Shown here: one piece after another, positions 8,443 through 16,556 of the stretch
How positions within the stretch are numbered: position 1 is the first letter of the stretch
Layout: every line of letters begins with the position of its first letter
Source: an uncultured Bacteroidales bacterium
GTDB taxonomy: Bacteria > Bacteroidota > Bacteroidia > Bacteroidales > UBA932
DNA length: 64,000 nt
Assembly (NCBI GenBank): GCA_944326225.1
Contig: CALVDI010000004.1
Coordinates: 1-64,000, forward strand
Reading direction: 5' to 3'
Position numbers and translations under genes: made by a program
The notes under the pieces: generated by a model
Told to the model about the DNA's origin: nothing
What the model saw: only the letters and a program-made list of their open reading frames with translations
Database searches by the model: none

Positions 8443-8500
8443 AGAAGCTATTCCATTTTTCCTTGTTTGGCCTGCGGCCACTAATACTGTTGCGCCTCGG

Positions 8501-8540
8501 AAATGCAAATCAAACAAGTTCGTTTGCACTTCTCTCGGCT
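8501..8540 (+). repeat. Imperfect dyad overlapping the -33 region of the next gene
   Basis: TGCAAATCAAAC (8504-8515) and GTTCGTTTGCA (8518-8528) form an imperfect inverted repeat. It overlaps the TTTG at -33 of the promoter at 8547. It may be an operator or a recurring extragenic element. Confidence 0.45.
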
Positions 8541-8546
8541 TCTGCG

Positions 8547-8554
8547 TATTTTTG
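8547..8554 (+). promoter_or_regulatory. -7 promoter element for the His-rich protein and TonB receptor
   Basis: TATTTTTG with TTTG at 8523-8526 (20 bases between) matches the Bacteroidota promoter. Confidence 0.6.
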
Positions 8555-8571
8555 CGGGCGCTTACGACACC

Positions 8572-8919
8572 ATGAGGAAATTCATAAGAAGACATACCGC
8601 CGTCAAGCTGCTGCTTCCCATGCTCTTTCTCGCATACATGGGCAGCATCTCGCTGTTTCCTCATGCCCACATCATAGACGGATGCAAGATCGTACACTCC
8701 CATCCTTTCGCCGATGACGGACACAGCCACGACGGGGATTCGGCCCGCACGATACTGATCCTCTCGACATTCAGCGTTGACGGCAACATCCTGCAGGGCC
8801 ATCTGCCCTCAGTCTTCCTGCCCCTGTGCGGAGACCTGTCCGTACCCTCAGTGCAGGACGGAGCGGCCCAGTGCCATATTCAAACGGAAAACAGGAGAGG
8901 CCCTCCTGCGACAGCCTGA
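8572..8919 (+). CDS. Small histidine-rich protein upstream of TonB receptor
   Basis: A 115-residue protein of unknown function. A hydrophobic N-terminal segment (about residues 11-29) looks like a signal peptide or anchor. It is followed by a histidine cluster: HAH at 31-33, HSHP at 42-45 and HSH at 51-53. Similar His-rich proteins precede TonB receptors in other Bacteroidales. The pattern suggests transition-metal binding at the cell envelope, but this is inference. ATG 8572 is chosen because it lies 17 bases after the promoter; a longer frame from 8503 would include the promoter itself. Confidence 0.6.
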   Translation: MRKFIRRHTAVKLLLPMLFLAYMGSISLFPHAHIIDGCKIVHSHPFADDGHSHDGDSARTILILSTFSVDGNILQGHLPSVFLPLCGDLSVPSVQDGAAQCHIQTENRRGPPATA

Positions 8920-9044
8920 CATCTGCCCGGCCATCCACCGGCTGCGGCACAGACCACGGACGCACCGCAAGGCACCGCGTTCATGGCAGCGGCATACGCA
9001 TACCCGGCCGCTGCCCGCAACACAAACGTTTGAATAACACACAT

Positions 9045-11360
9045 ATGAACAAGCACATAACAACACTCGCATTATTTATCACCATACTTCTGACAGTATT
9101 CCCCGTCAAAGCTTCATGCACAGACAATGACCCTGACCGCTCAGACGCCAACATCATAGGTCATGTCACGGACAAAAACACCGGGGAGCACCTGCCGTAC
9201 ATCAACGTTACTCTCAAAGGCACCATGCTGTACACTGCCACCGACGCCACCGGACACTATTTTCTCAAAGACCTCCCCGAAGGCGACTTCACAGTCGAAG
9301 TGACCTGCATGGGGTACAAGTCCCAGAGCAGGGAAGTCAGCCTCAAAAAAGGCGTGACTCTTGAGCTCAACTTCGAGATCGAGGAGGACATCTCTATGCT
9401 GGACGGAGTCGTCGTATCGGCCAACAGGAGCGTTACCACCAGACAGATGGCCCCCACCATAGTCAACGTCATGACTCCCTTGCAGTTTGACAACCTCAAC
9501 GCATCCACGGTATCTTCAGTCATAGCTTTCCAGCCGGGCGTAAGGGTCGAGAACAGCTGCCAGAACTGCGGATTCCAGCAGGTGCGCATCAACGGACTCG
9601 ACGGCCCGTACACCCAGATACTCATAGACTCCAGGCCGGTATTCAGTGCCCTGTCCAACGTCTACGGCATCGAGCAGCTGCCCGTGAGCATGGTTGACAG
9701 GGTGGAAGTCATGCGCGGAGGCGGCTCGGCCCTGTTCGGCTCATCGGCCATCGCCGGCACCATCAACATCATCACCAAGGAGCCGCTGTACAACAGCGCC
9801 CAGCTCTCGCACACCTACACCAATATCGGCGGCACATCCGCAGGCGAGAACAACACCTCCCTCAACGCCTCCCTTGTTTCCGACGACTACAAGCTCGGAA
9901 TCGCTGTATTCGGACAGAACCGCCAGAGAGATGCCTATGACGCTGATGGTGACGGATATACGGAGCTGCCCATGATCAACGCGCAGACCCTGGGAACCCG
10001 CTCGTATCTCAAGACCGGACTTCATTCCAGGCTCACGGCGGAATACCACCACCTGAGCGAGAAAAGGCGCGGAGGCAACAGCCTGGATCTGCCCCCGCAC
10101 GAGGCCGACATCGCCGAGCAGGTACAGCACAGCATCAACACCGGAGGACTCAAGTTCGACTATTTCTCCCCTGACGGAAGACACAAGGTAAGTGCCTTCG
10201 CCTCCGCGCAGCACATCAACAGGGAAAGTTACTACGGAGCCGGTAAGGACCCCAACGCATACGGAGAGACCACCGATCTCACATGGGTCGCCGGGGCTCA
10301 GTACGACTACAGCTTCAACAAGTGCATCTTCATGCCCGCAGATCTTACCATCGGTGCAGAATTCAACCAGGACCTGCTCCACGACATGATGACAGGCTAC
10401 GGCAGGGACATGCGTCAGGACACCTGGACCGCCAGCGTATTTGCACAGAATGAGTGGAAGAACGACAAATTCGGAATTCTCATCGGAGGAAGACTCGACA
10501 AGCACAACCTCATCGATGCCCCGGTGTTCAGCCCCCGCGCCACCCTGCGCTACAACCCCACCGGCAACATCAACCTCCGCGCAAGCTATTCCTCGGGATT
10601 CAGGGCTCCTCAGGCATTTGACGAGGACCTGCATATCGACAATGTGGGCGGCACCGTATCCATGATACGCCTGGCCGACGACCTGAAAGTGGAGAAATCG
10701 CACAGCGTCAGCGTCTCGGCCGACATGTACATGCGGAAAGGCAACTGGCAGGGCAACCTGCTGGTGGAAGGATTCTTCACTTCTCTCAACAATGTATTTG
10801 CGCTCAGGGACATAGGCTTTGAGGACGGCATCCTTATAAAGGAGAGGTACAATGAATCAGGCGCCAGGGTATACGGAGGTACCATAGAAGGCAAACTGGC
10901 ATGGAAAAATATCTGGCAGATCCAGGCCGGCTTCACCCTGCAGCGGGCCGAGTACAAGGAAGCCAGGGTATGGAGCGAGGAAGGTGATGTGCAGCCGGAA
11001 AAACGCATGTTCAGGACACCCGAGGCATACGGGTACTTCACGACCTCCGTCAATCCCGTCACCGATCTGGCTCTGATCCTGAGCGGAACATACACCGGCC
11101 GTATGCTGGTGGAGCACCATCAGGGATACATCGCCGAGAACAGGACCGAGCTCACCCCCAGGTTCTTCGAGCTGAACTTCAAGGTCACATACGACTTCCG
11201 GATCTACAACTCGATAACCCTTCAGATCAATGCGGGAGTCGGCAACATCCTCAACTCCTACCAGAGAGACTTCGACCAGGGCCCCGACCGGGACTCCGGC
11301 TACATCTACGGCCCCGGTATGCCCCGCACCTACTTCGCCGGCATCAAACTCTCCTACTGA
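9045..11360 (+). CDS. TonB-dependent outer-membrane receptor
   Basis: A 771-residue TonB receptor for active uptake across the outer membrane. After a signal peptide (about residues 1-22) comes a carboxypeptidase-regulatory-like domain (about 35-120, IIGHVTDKNTGEHLPYINV). Next is a plug domain with a CQNCGFQQVRINGL motif and MRGGGSALFGSSAIAGTINII, then a beta-barrel ending in a terminal aromatic (LSY). ATG 9045 is preferred; frame upstream of it lacks a signal sequence and overlaps the preceding gene. The upstream His-rich protein hints at a metal or metallophore substrate. The last seven bases overlap the end of the convergent DUF2130 gene. Confidence 0.88.
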   Translation: MNKHITTLALFITILLTVFPVKASCTDNDPDRSDANIIGHVTDKNTGEHLPYINVTLKGTMLYTATDATGHYFLKDLPEGDFTVEVTCMGYKSQSREVSLKKGVTLELNFEIEEDISMLDGVVVSANRSVTTRQMAPTIVNVMTPLQFDNLNASTVSSVIAFQPGVRVENSCQNCGFQQVRINGLDGPYTQILIDSRPVFSALSNVYGIEQLPVSMVDRVEVMRGGGSALFGSSAIAGTINIITKEPLYNSAQLSHTYTNIGGTSAGENNTSLNASLVSDDYKLGIAVFGQNRQRDAYDADGDGYTELPMINAQTLGTRSYLKTGLHSRLTAEYHHLSEKRRGGNSLDLPPHEADIAEQVQHSINTGGLKFDYFSPDGRHKVSAFASAQHINRESYYGAGKDPNAYGETTDLTWVAGAQYDYSFNKCIFMPADLTIGAEFNQDLLHDMMTGYGRDMRQDTWTASVFAQNEWKNDKFGILIGGRLDKHNLIDAPVFSPRATLRYNPTGNINLRASYSSGFRAPQAFDEDLHIDNVGGTVSMIRLADDLKVEKSHSVSVSADMYMRKGNWQGNLLVEGFFTSLNNVFALRDIGFEDGILIKERYNESGARVYGGTIEGKLAWKNIWQIQAGFTLQRAEYKEARVWSEEGDVQPEKRMFRTPEAYGYFTTSVNPVTDLALILSGTYTGRMLVEHHQGYIAENRTELTPRFFELNFKVTYDFRIYNSITLQINAGVGNILNSYQRDFDQGPDRDSGYIYGPGMPRTYFAGIKLSY

Positions 11361-12724
11361 TCTGAAGCCAGGACGGCCTCAGACGCTGTCCTGGCCTCCT
11401 CAAACTTCTGCTTCATCGTGGGATTCTTATAAGTCAGCTTGCGGATGGTAAGATCCTGGACATCCTGATTGGCCAGCCGCAAGTTGTTTTCTGAACCCAG
11501 AAGACTGGATTTCAGTTTCTGCAGCTTGGTGATAGTATCATCTATGTATTTAATGGCTTCCTCAAACTTTTCCGCAGACTTCGTATAATGCCTTCCGAAC
11601 TGATCCTGGAATGTCTTGAGTTTGTTTTCGAAATTGGTCACATCCAGCTCCCTGCTCTTTACCTCCGCCAGCTGCCTCTTGTACTCCAGGCTCTTCCTGG
11701 AAGTCTGCACCAGAAGCGTGATTATCGGAACGAAAAACTGGGGACGGACGACATACATCTTCGGGTAGCGGTGCGAGACATCGACTATACCGCCGTTGTA
11801 CAGGTCACTCTCGGGCTCCAGCAGAGACACCAGCACGGCGAACTCGCAGCTCTTCTTTCGACGGTCCTCATCCAGTTTCTTGAAAAAATCCTCATTTTTG
11901 TGCTTCGTCGCTGTAGTATCCACCTCGTTCTTCATCTCGAACATGATGGACACATACTCCTCATTGCCTTCAAAGTCACGGAAGATAAAGTCGCCCTTCG
12001 TCCCTTCGGCCACCTCATTGTCCTTTTCAAAGTATGCTGAGGGCATAAACGGCCTCAAATGCTGGGCAAAAAGAGTCCTGCAGTGGGCCTCCAGGCTCTC
12101 CCCTATCATCTTGGTACTCATCCGCAGCTTCATGTCCTTGTAGTAATCCACCTGTTCCTGCTTGACTCTCAGCTCATTCTCATAACGCTTAGTCAAGTCC
12201 TGCTCCCTCTCGTGAGACTTGAATTTCTCCAGCTCCAGCTCCGAGTTGAGCTGCAGGATGCTGTTTTCCTTTTCCTGAAGAGCCTGCCTGGCCTTACCCT
12301 GTTCCTCCATCACTGCGATTCTCACCTTGTCCTCCCCCTGCTTTACCGCAGCCTGCAACTCCGCGATAGCCTTGTCCTTCTCCGCCAGAGCTACACTGCG
12401 TTCCGAATCCTTCTGCGCCGCTATATTGTCCAGCATAACCCTGAGACGTGAGGTCTCCTTTTCCATCTCGCCTTTGAGACGGCTGATTTCAATATCCTTC
12501 GCACTGAGTTCCTGCTGCTTGACAGTCAGTTTCTTCTCAAAGTCCTGCTCTGCTCTAGCCGCACTGAGCTCCTGCTCCGACCTGCGCCTGGCCTCCATCT
12601 CGTTCACGCGCCGCTCGAGCTCCTCCCTGAACTCCGCATTCTTCACCTGATTTACGATGGATGCGTAATCCGCCTCGTCCACCTGGAATACATTCCCGCA
12701 TTTGGGACACTTCAATTCTTTCAT
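11354..12724 (-). CDS. DUF2130 protein: zinc ribbon, coiled coil, nuclease-like core
   Basis: A 456-residue DUF2130 protein of unknown function. Cys6 and Cys9 in CPKCG look like half of a zinc ribbon. Residues about 35-195 are a long charged coiled coil. The conserved core has KGDFIF at 243-248 and FEMKNE at 262-267, a spacing of D and E-x-K that resembles PD-(D/E)XK nucleases; this is my inference. It starts nine bases after the end of the sigma-54-like gene, so the two form an operon. Its end overlaps the convergent TonB receptor gene. Confidence 0.75.
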   Translation of the reverse strand: MKELKCPKCGNVFQVDEADYASIVNQVKNAEFREELERRVNEMEARRRSEQELSAARAEQDFEKKLTVKQQELSAKDIEISRLKGEMEKETSRLRVMLDNIAAQKDSERSVALAEKDKAIAELQAAVKQGEDKVRIAVMEEQGKARQALQEKENSILQLNSELELEKFKSHEREQDLTKRYENELRVKQEQVDYYKDMKLRMSTKMIGESLEAHCRTLFAQHLRPFMPSAYFEKDNEVAEGTKGDFIFRDFEGNEEYVSIMFEMKNEVDTTATKHKNEDFFKKLDEDRRKKSCEFAVLVSLLEPESDLYNGGIVDVSHRYPKMYVVRPQFFVPIITLLVQTSRKSLEYKRQLAEVKSRELDVTNFENKLKTFQDQFGRHYTKSAEKFEEAIKYIDDTITKLQKLKSSLLGSENNLRLANQDVQDLTIRKLTYKNPTMKQKFEEARTASEAVLASDQ

Positions 12725-12733
12725 AATGTATAT

Positions 12734-13621
12734 CTATTTAACCGTTTCTTCTTTTCTATCCCGCGCCACAGGGATGCCAAGCTGCATACGGTATTTGGCA
12801 ACAGTCCTGCGGGCTATGACATAGCCCATATCTGTCAGTACATCGACCATACCGTCATCCGTAAGAGGATTGCTTTTATCCTCGTCCGCTATGATGCTCC
12901 TGATATCTTCCTCCAACACGCGTGACGAGACCCTGCCTCCGGACTTTTCTATACCCTCTGAGAAAAAATATTTCAAGTTATAGCGTCCATAATCAGTAAC
13001 TACCACCTTGCCGCTGACCGCACGGGAGACAGTAGACTTGTCCAGCCCCGTTTTCTCCTCAATGTCATTGAGCATCATCGGTTTCAGGGAAGACACCCTG
13101 CCAGTCTCAAAGAAGTCCTTCTGAAAGTTCACGATGGCCCTCAGCGTACAGGAAAGGGTATTCTGATGACTGGCACTCACTCCATCGTACATCCCGGGCA
13201 TACCCAGCACCAACTTCCCGTTTTCATTCCTGACAGTAAAACAATTATCCTCATGTCCATACTCTTCCTCCATCTCACCAACCACCATCATCCGGCCCTT
13301 ATCTGCGTCTCCATACTCGCCTTTTCGGCATTTCTGATCATCCGCCGGGCAGGCATCCGGGGCAAAGTTTTTGTCAATATGGATATCAAGCGGGGATCCG
13401 GGGACGTATTCTATTCTCAGCGACACCTTATGTCCGATGAGCGAAAGTAAAGGAGTGACTGCCTCACGCAATGACGGGCAGACCTCTTCCTGCAGGACCT
13501 TTTCTTCCAGTTCATTGAGGATTTTATCCACATCGCCGACAGGTGCCCCTTCCTTCCGCAGGATATCCAGGGCACGGTTGATTTCGGCCAGTCTTTCACT
13601 TGCTTTTTTATTCACTGTCAT
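12734..13621 (-). CDS. Short sigma-54-like protein lacking region I
   Basis: The C-terminal half is clearly RpoN: a helix-turn-helix around 183-205 (LNDIEEKTGLDKSTVSRA), LKYFFSEG at 216-223 and the RpoN box ARRTVAKYRM at 270-279, which recognises the -24 element. The protein has only 295 residues, against about 480 for RpoN. The glutamine-rich region I needed for activator response is missing, and the core-binding part (1-150) is short and divergent. ATG 13621 is chosen because a -24/-12 element lies at 13655-13671, giving a 23-base leader. The protein may be an altered sigma factor, or a DNA-binding regulator that competes at -24/-12 sites. It probably controls itself and the divergent PARG gene. 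Confidence 0.8.
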   Translation of the reverse strand: MTVNKKASERLAEINRALDILRKEGAPVGDVDKILNELEEKVLQEEVCPSLREAVTPLLSLIGHKVSLRIEYVPGSPLDIHIDKNFAPDACPADDQKCRKGEYGDADKGRMMVVGEMEEEYGHEDNCFTVRNENGKLVLGMPGMYDGVSASHQNTLSCTLRAIVNFQKDFFETGRVSSLKPMMLNDIEEKTGLDKSTVSRAVSGKVVVTDYGRYNLKYFFSEGIEKSGGRVSSRVLEEDIRSIIADEDKSNPLTDDGMVDVLTDMGYVIARRTVAKYRMQLGIPVARDRKEETVK

Positions 13622-13654
13622 ATTCCGTTTAATTATGCCAACGCCTCCTGCGTC

Positions 13655-13671
13655 TGCAAACATTATGCCAG
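13655..13671 (-). promoter_or_regulatory. -24/-12 (sigma-54) promoter before the sigma-54-like gene
   Basis: On the minus strand the sequence is CTGGCATAATGTTTGCA, with GG at 13669-13668 and GC at 13657-13656. This is the exact spacing of the TGGCA-N6-TTGC consensus. Initiation would be near 13644, 23 bases before the start codon. Confidence 0.7.
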
Positions 13672-13711
13672 ATAATCCGCAATCCTATGAAATTGCGCAA
13701 GCTTATTGCAT

Positions 13712-13728
13712 CTGGCACAATACTTGCT
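13712..13728 (+). promoter_or_regulatory. -24/-12 (sigma-54) promoter before the macro/PARG gene
   Basis: CTGGCACAATACTTGCT matches the sigma-54 consensus at every key base, with GG at 13714-13715 and GC at 13726-13727. Initiation near 13739 gives a 26-base leader to ATG 13765. No TAnnTTTG promoter is seen here. Confidence 0.8.
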
Positions 13729-13764
13729 ATGATTAACAGCAAACCATCATTTAAAAACAGAACT

Positions 13765-15123
13765 ATGTACAACAGACGATTTACACCGGAAAGAATCACG
13801 AATCTTGCAGAAAATGAAATATTTGTCTTCGGCTCTAACCTTGCCGGGGCGCATGGTGGAGGAGCCGCCCGCACAGCTCTCGAGCATTTCGGAGCCGTCT
13901 GGGGCGTAGGCGTCGGTCTGCAGGGACAGAGCTACGCGATACCCACCATGCACGGGGGCACGGACGCCATCAGGCCGTATGTGGACCAATTCATCCGGTT
14001 CGCGGCCGAGCATCCGCAATACACCTTCCTGGTAACCAGGATAGGATGCGGCATCGCGGCCTTTTCCGCAGGAGACATCGCTCCGCTGTTCGCAAAAGCC
14101 ATCGACCTGGAGAATATAATACTGCCCAAGGACTTTGTGGATGTCATACAGAGCACCCAGGACAAGCCGGACACCGCTACATGGACAGCGAAGTCGAGAA
14201 CTGATTTCATAAATCGGTACACCTCACTGATGCAAAAAGTCAAAAACGGCGACAAGAGCTGTTACTACAGAATAAAGGAGATGCGTGCCGACATATTCCA
14301 AAATACCATCGCATTGGTCAACCAAGGATTCTACATTACTGAGAGCGGCAGGAAAATCGTCCTGGACAATGACAGAATGCTTTCCGGCACAAAATTCTAC
14401 TCAAAGCAATTCGATGTTTGCGATATCCCGGCAATCAACGGCCGCACGACCATCGAGGTCGTAGATACGGACTGTATGCTGGAGGGAATCAGACTGCTGG
14501 ACGAAGGCTACCGTCCTGCCGTCCTCAATATGGCGAACCGGAGCACCCCGGGCGGCGGTGTTCTGAACGGAGCCGGCGCACAGGAAGAAACCATCTTCAG
14601 GAGAACGAACATATTCCGCTCACTGTATCAGTTTGCCCCCTCCGCAGAAGACTACGGCATCAGGAAATCAAGCCTCCAATACCCCATGGACCGGAACTTC
14701 GGAGGCATCTACACCCCCTCGGCCACCGTATTCCGGGAGGAGGAGAGCGATGGATTCCGCCTGATGGAAGAGCCCCGCAAGCTGGATTTCATATCCGTAG
14801 CCGGCATGAACCGCCCGGATCTGAATCCCAATGGGATGATCATAGACCGCTTGGTCGAGCCCATCCGCCACAAAATCAGGACCATCCTGCGTATAGGCCT
14901 GGTTCACGGCCACGACTCTCTGGTGCTCGGAGCCCTCGGATGCGGTGCCTTCCACAATCCCCCCGCTCAGATAGCCCGCCTCTTCCACGAAGTCCTCATG
15001 GAAAAGGAGTTCGCCGACAAATACCGGCACATATCCTTCGCCATACTCGAAGACCACAACTCACACCAAAGGCACAACCGCGAGGGCAACTACTTGCCTT
15101 TCAAGCGGGAGTTCGAGATTTGA
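13765..15123 (+). CDS. Macro-like domain plus poly(ADP-ribose) glycohydrolase domain
   Basis: A two-domain protein of 452 residues. The first 130 or so residues (NEIFVFGSNLAGAHGGGAA) resemble the small macro-like domain found in phage-associated proteins of the A1S_2505 type. Residues about 145-445 match the TIGR02452 microbial PARG family, with GGG at 263-265 and QEE at 273-275 forming the GGG-x7-QEE catalytic signature that cleaves ADP-ribose bonds. Longer starts are excluded because they precede the predicted transcription start. The product probably removes ADP-ribose from protein or nucleic acid, or processes free ADP-ribose derivatives. It is driven by a sigma-54 promoter divergent from the sigma-54-like gene. 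Confidence 0.82.
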   Translation: MYNRRFTPERITNLAENEIFVFGSNLAGAHGGGAARTALEHFGAVWGVGVGLQGQSYAIPTMHGGTDAIRPYVDQFIRFAAEHPQYTFLVTRIGCGIAAFSAGDIAPLFAKAIDLENIILPKDFVDVIQSTQDKPDTATWTAKSRTDFINRYTSLMQKVKNGDKSCYYRIKEMRADIFQNTIALVNQGFYITESGRKIVLDNDRMLSGTKFYSKQFDVCDIPAINGRTTIEVVDTDCMLEGIRLLDEGYRPAVLNMANRSTPGGGVLNGAGAQEETIFRRTNIFRSLYQFAPSAEDYGIRKSSLQYPMDRNFGGIYTPSATVFREEESDGFRLMEEPRKLDFISVAGMNRPDLNPNGMIIDRLVEPIRHKIRTILRIGLVHGHDSLVLGALGCGAFHNPPAQIARLFHEVLMEKEFADKYRHISFAILEDHNSHQRHNREGNYLPFKREFEI

Positions 15124-15141
15124 GTTTTTTCAGATTTTCGG

Positions 15142-15149
15142 TATATTTG
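15142..15149 (+). promoter_or_regulatory. -7 promoter element for fic
   Basis: TATATTTG fits TAnnTTTG. Its 3' half is also part of the left arm of the 15145-15207 inverted repeat, so initiation occurs at the edge of a dyad. Confidence 0.6.
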
Positions 15150-15207
15150 CAGAAAATCGCGCTCAAAGGTATACACGATCTACCTTTAAGAACGATTTCC
15201 TGCAAAT
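15145..15207 (+). repeat. Long nested inverted repeat in the fic promoter/leader
   Basis: The arms 15145-15159 and 15193-15207 match at 14 of 15 positions when one is inverted. Inside them AAAGGTA (15165-15171) and TACCTTT (15181-15187) form a second perfect pair. The structure could be an RNA hairpin at the very 5' end of the fic message, or an operator for the protein's own winged-helix domain. Confidence 0.7.
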
Positions 15208-15215
15208 AATTTATT

Positions 15216-16280
15216 ATGGATAAAGTAAAAGACATAATGGAGCGATGGAATGCTCTCCAGCCTCTTTCCGAAAGAGACCGGGAGATGCTGAGCCGTCGGT
15301 TCACCATAGATTTCAACTATAACAGCAACCACATAGAAGGCAACACCCTTACATACGGCCAGACAGAGATACTCCTTCTTTTCGGGAAAATCATAGGTGA
15401 GGCCGACGCAAAGGACGTGCAGGAAATGACCGCAAGCAACGCCGGCCTCCGTATGATGACCGAAGAGGCCAAGCTGAGGGACATCCCGCTGACACAGAAT
15501 TTTATCCGGGCGCTTCACAAAACCCTATTGCGTGAAGACTACACGGTATACAGTAATCTTCCGGGAGGCCGGACGACAAGCTATACAATCCACGCCGGAG
15601 AGTACAAGACCAGACCCAACAGTGTCATAACAAGGTATGGAAACAGGTTTGAATATGCCTCTCCTGAAGAGACACAGGCCCTGATGACCGATTTGGTCAA
15701 CTGGTACAACGAGGCCGAACATTCCGGAAAATTCACACCCGTCGAGCTGGCAGCACTGTTCCATTACCGATATATCCGCATTCACCCGTTTGAAGACGGG
15801 AACGGGCGCATAGCACGCCTGATGACGAACTACATCCTTACACGTCACGACTATCCGATGATTGTCGTCAGAAGCCGCAAGAAAAATGAATATCTGGAAG
15901 CTCTCCACAAAACTGACCTCACGGTAGGCTCAAGTCCGTCACTTGGAGCACATGCGTCCAAACGCGACATACAGCAGTTCCTGACATACTTCTCCAGGCT
16001 GTTCGTCGAGGAGGTGACCTACAGCATCCGCTTTCTGACCGAGCGCGGCGACAATATCTGGTGGTTTGACGGCCAGCGGATCAACTTCCGCAGCGCCAGC
16101 ACCAGCAAAATACTCAATCTCATGCGCAGCATCCCCGACATCACCATCGCCGACCTGTCAGGCAAAGTCGGGATCAACACTGCCGCCGTCAACAAACAGA
16201 TCAGGCAACTGACCGACAAAGGATACATCCAGCGCTCGGCAAACGGGGACTGGCGGTTGGTCATCACTCCGTCGGTGTAA
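15216..16280 (+). CDS. Fic-family adenylyltransferase with winged-helix C-terminus
   Basis: Fic proteins usually transfer AMP from ATP to hydroxyl groups of target proteins. The catalytic loop HPFEDGNGR is at 190-198, complete with the histidine. Residues 37-42 (SNHIEG) match the inhibitory helix motif S-x3-E-G, so this is a class II Fic protein with an N-terminal autoinhibitory helix. Residues about 300-345 (IADLSGKVGINTAAVNKQI) form a winged helix-turn-helix. The 354-residue length fits this subfamily. The DNA-binding tail and the strong dyad at its promoter suggest autoregulation. It lies between the PARG gene and the small-protein array and has its own promoter. Confidence 0.88.
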   Translation: MDKVKDIMERWNALQPLSERDREMLSRRFTIDFNYNSNHIEGNTLTYGQTEILLLFGKIIGEADAKDVQEMTASNAGLRMMTEEAKLRDIPLTQNFIRALHKTLLREDYTVYSNLPGGRTTSYTIHAGEYKTRPNSVITRYGNRFEYASPEETQALMTDLVNWYNEAEHSGKFTPVELAALFHYRYIRIHPFEDGNGRIARLMTNYILTRHDYPMIVVRSRKKNEYLEALHKTDLTVGSSPSLGAHASKRDIQQFLTYFSRLFVEEVTYSIRFLTERGDNIWWFDGQRINFRSASTSKILNLMRSIPDITIADLSGKVGINTAAVNKQIRQLTDKGYIQRSANGDWRLVITPSV

Positions 16281-16556
16281 CCGCAAAACGACTATTTCCC
16301 TAGATATCAGAAATAATAATAACTTTGCCGAACCGAATGCGACCACATCTGAAGTGGTACATTTGAAAACGCTACAGGTGGTACATTCAATGTGATATAG
16401 TCAGATTATTTTTACGCTGCAATATAACAAATTTAATTTAAGCCCACAATCAAAATCGGCATTTCTACGGTATTCCAACCTGTATTTTTGTGGCATTTCA
16501 CTCGGCACTTTTGTGGTAAAACCTCACAACCTGTTCCGTCAACATCAATATAAAAG
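16281..16556. other. AT-rich gene-free stretch with a direct repeat
   Basis: No coding signal is seen. GTGGTACATT occurs twice (16354-16363 and 16378-16387), 24 bases apart. The first copy follows a CCACATCTGAAGTGG near-palindrome. Such repeats occur at ends of some insertion sequences (IS21-like), so this may be a remnant, but no transposase is present. Confidence 0.4.

Noticed and set aside
8826..9044. N-terminal extension of the TonB receptor
   Set aside because: It overlaps the His-rich gene and would bury the signal peptide that begins at 9045.
7738..10703. Long minus-strand open frames opposite the sulfatase and TonB receptor
   Set aside because: No domain, no promoter; they overlap well-supported genes on the other strand.
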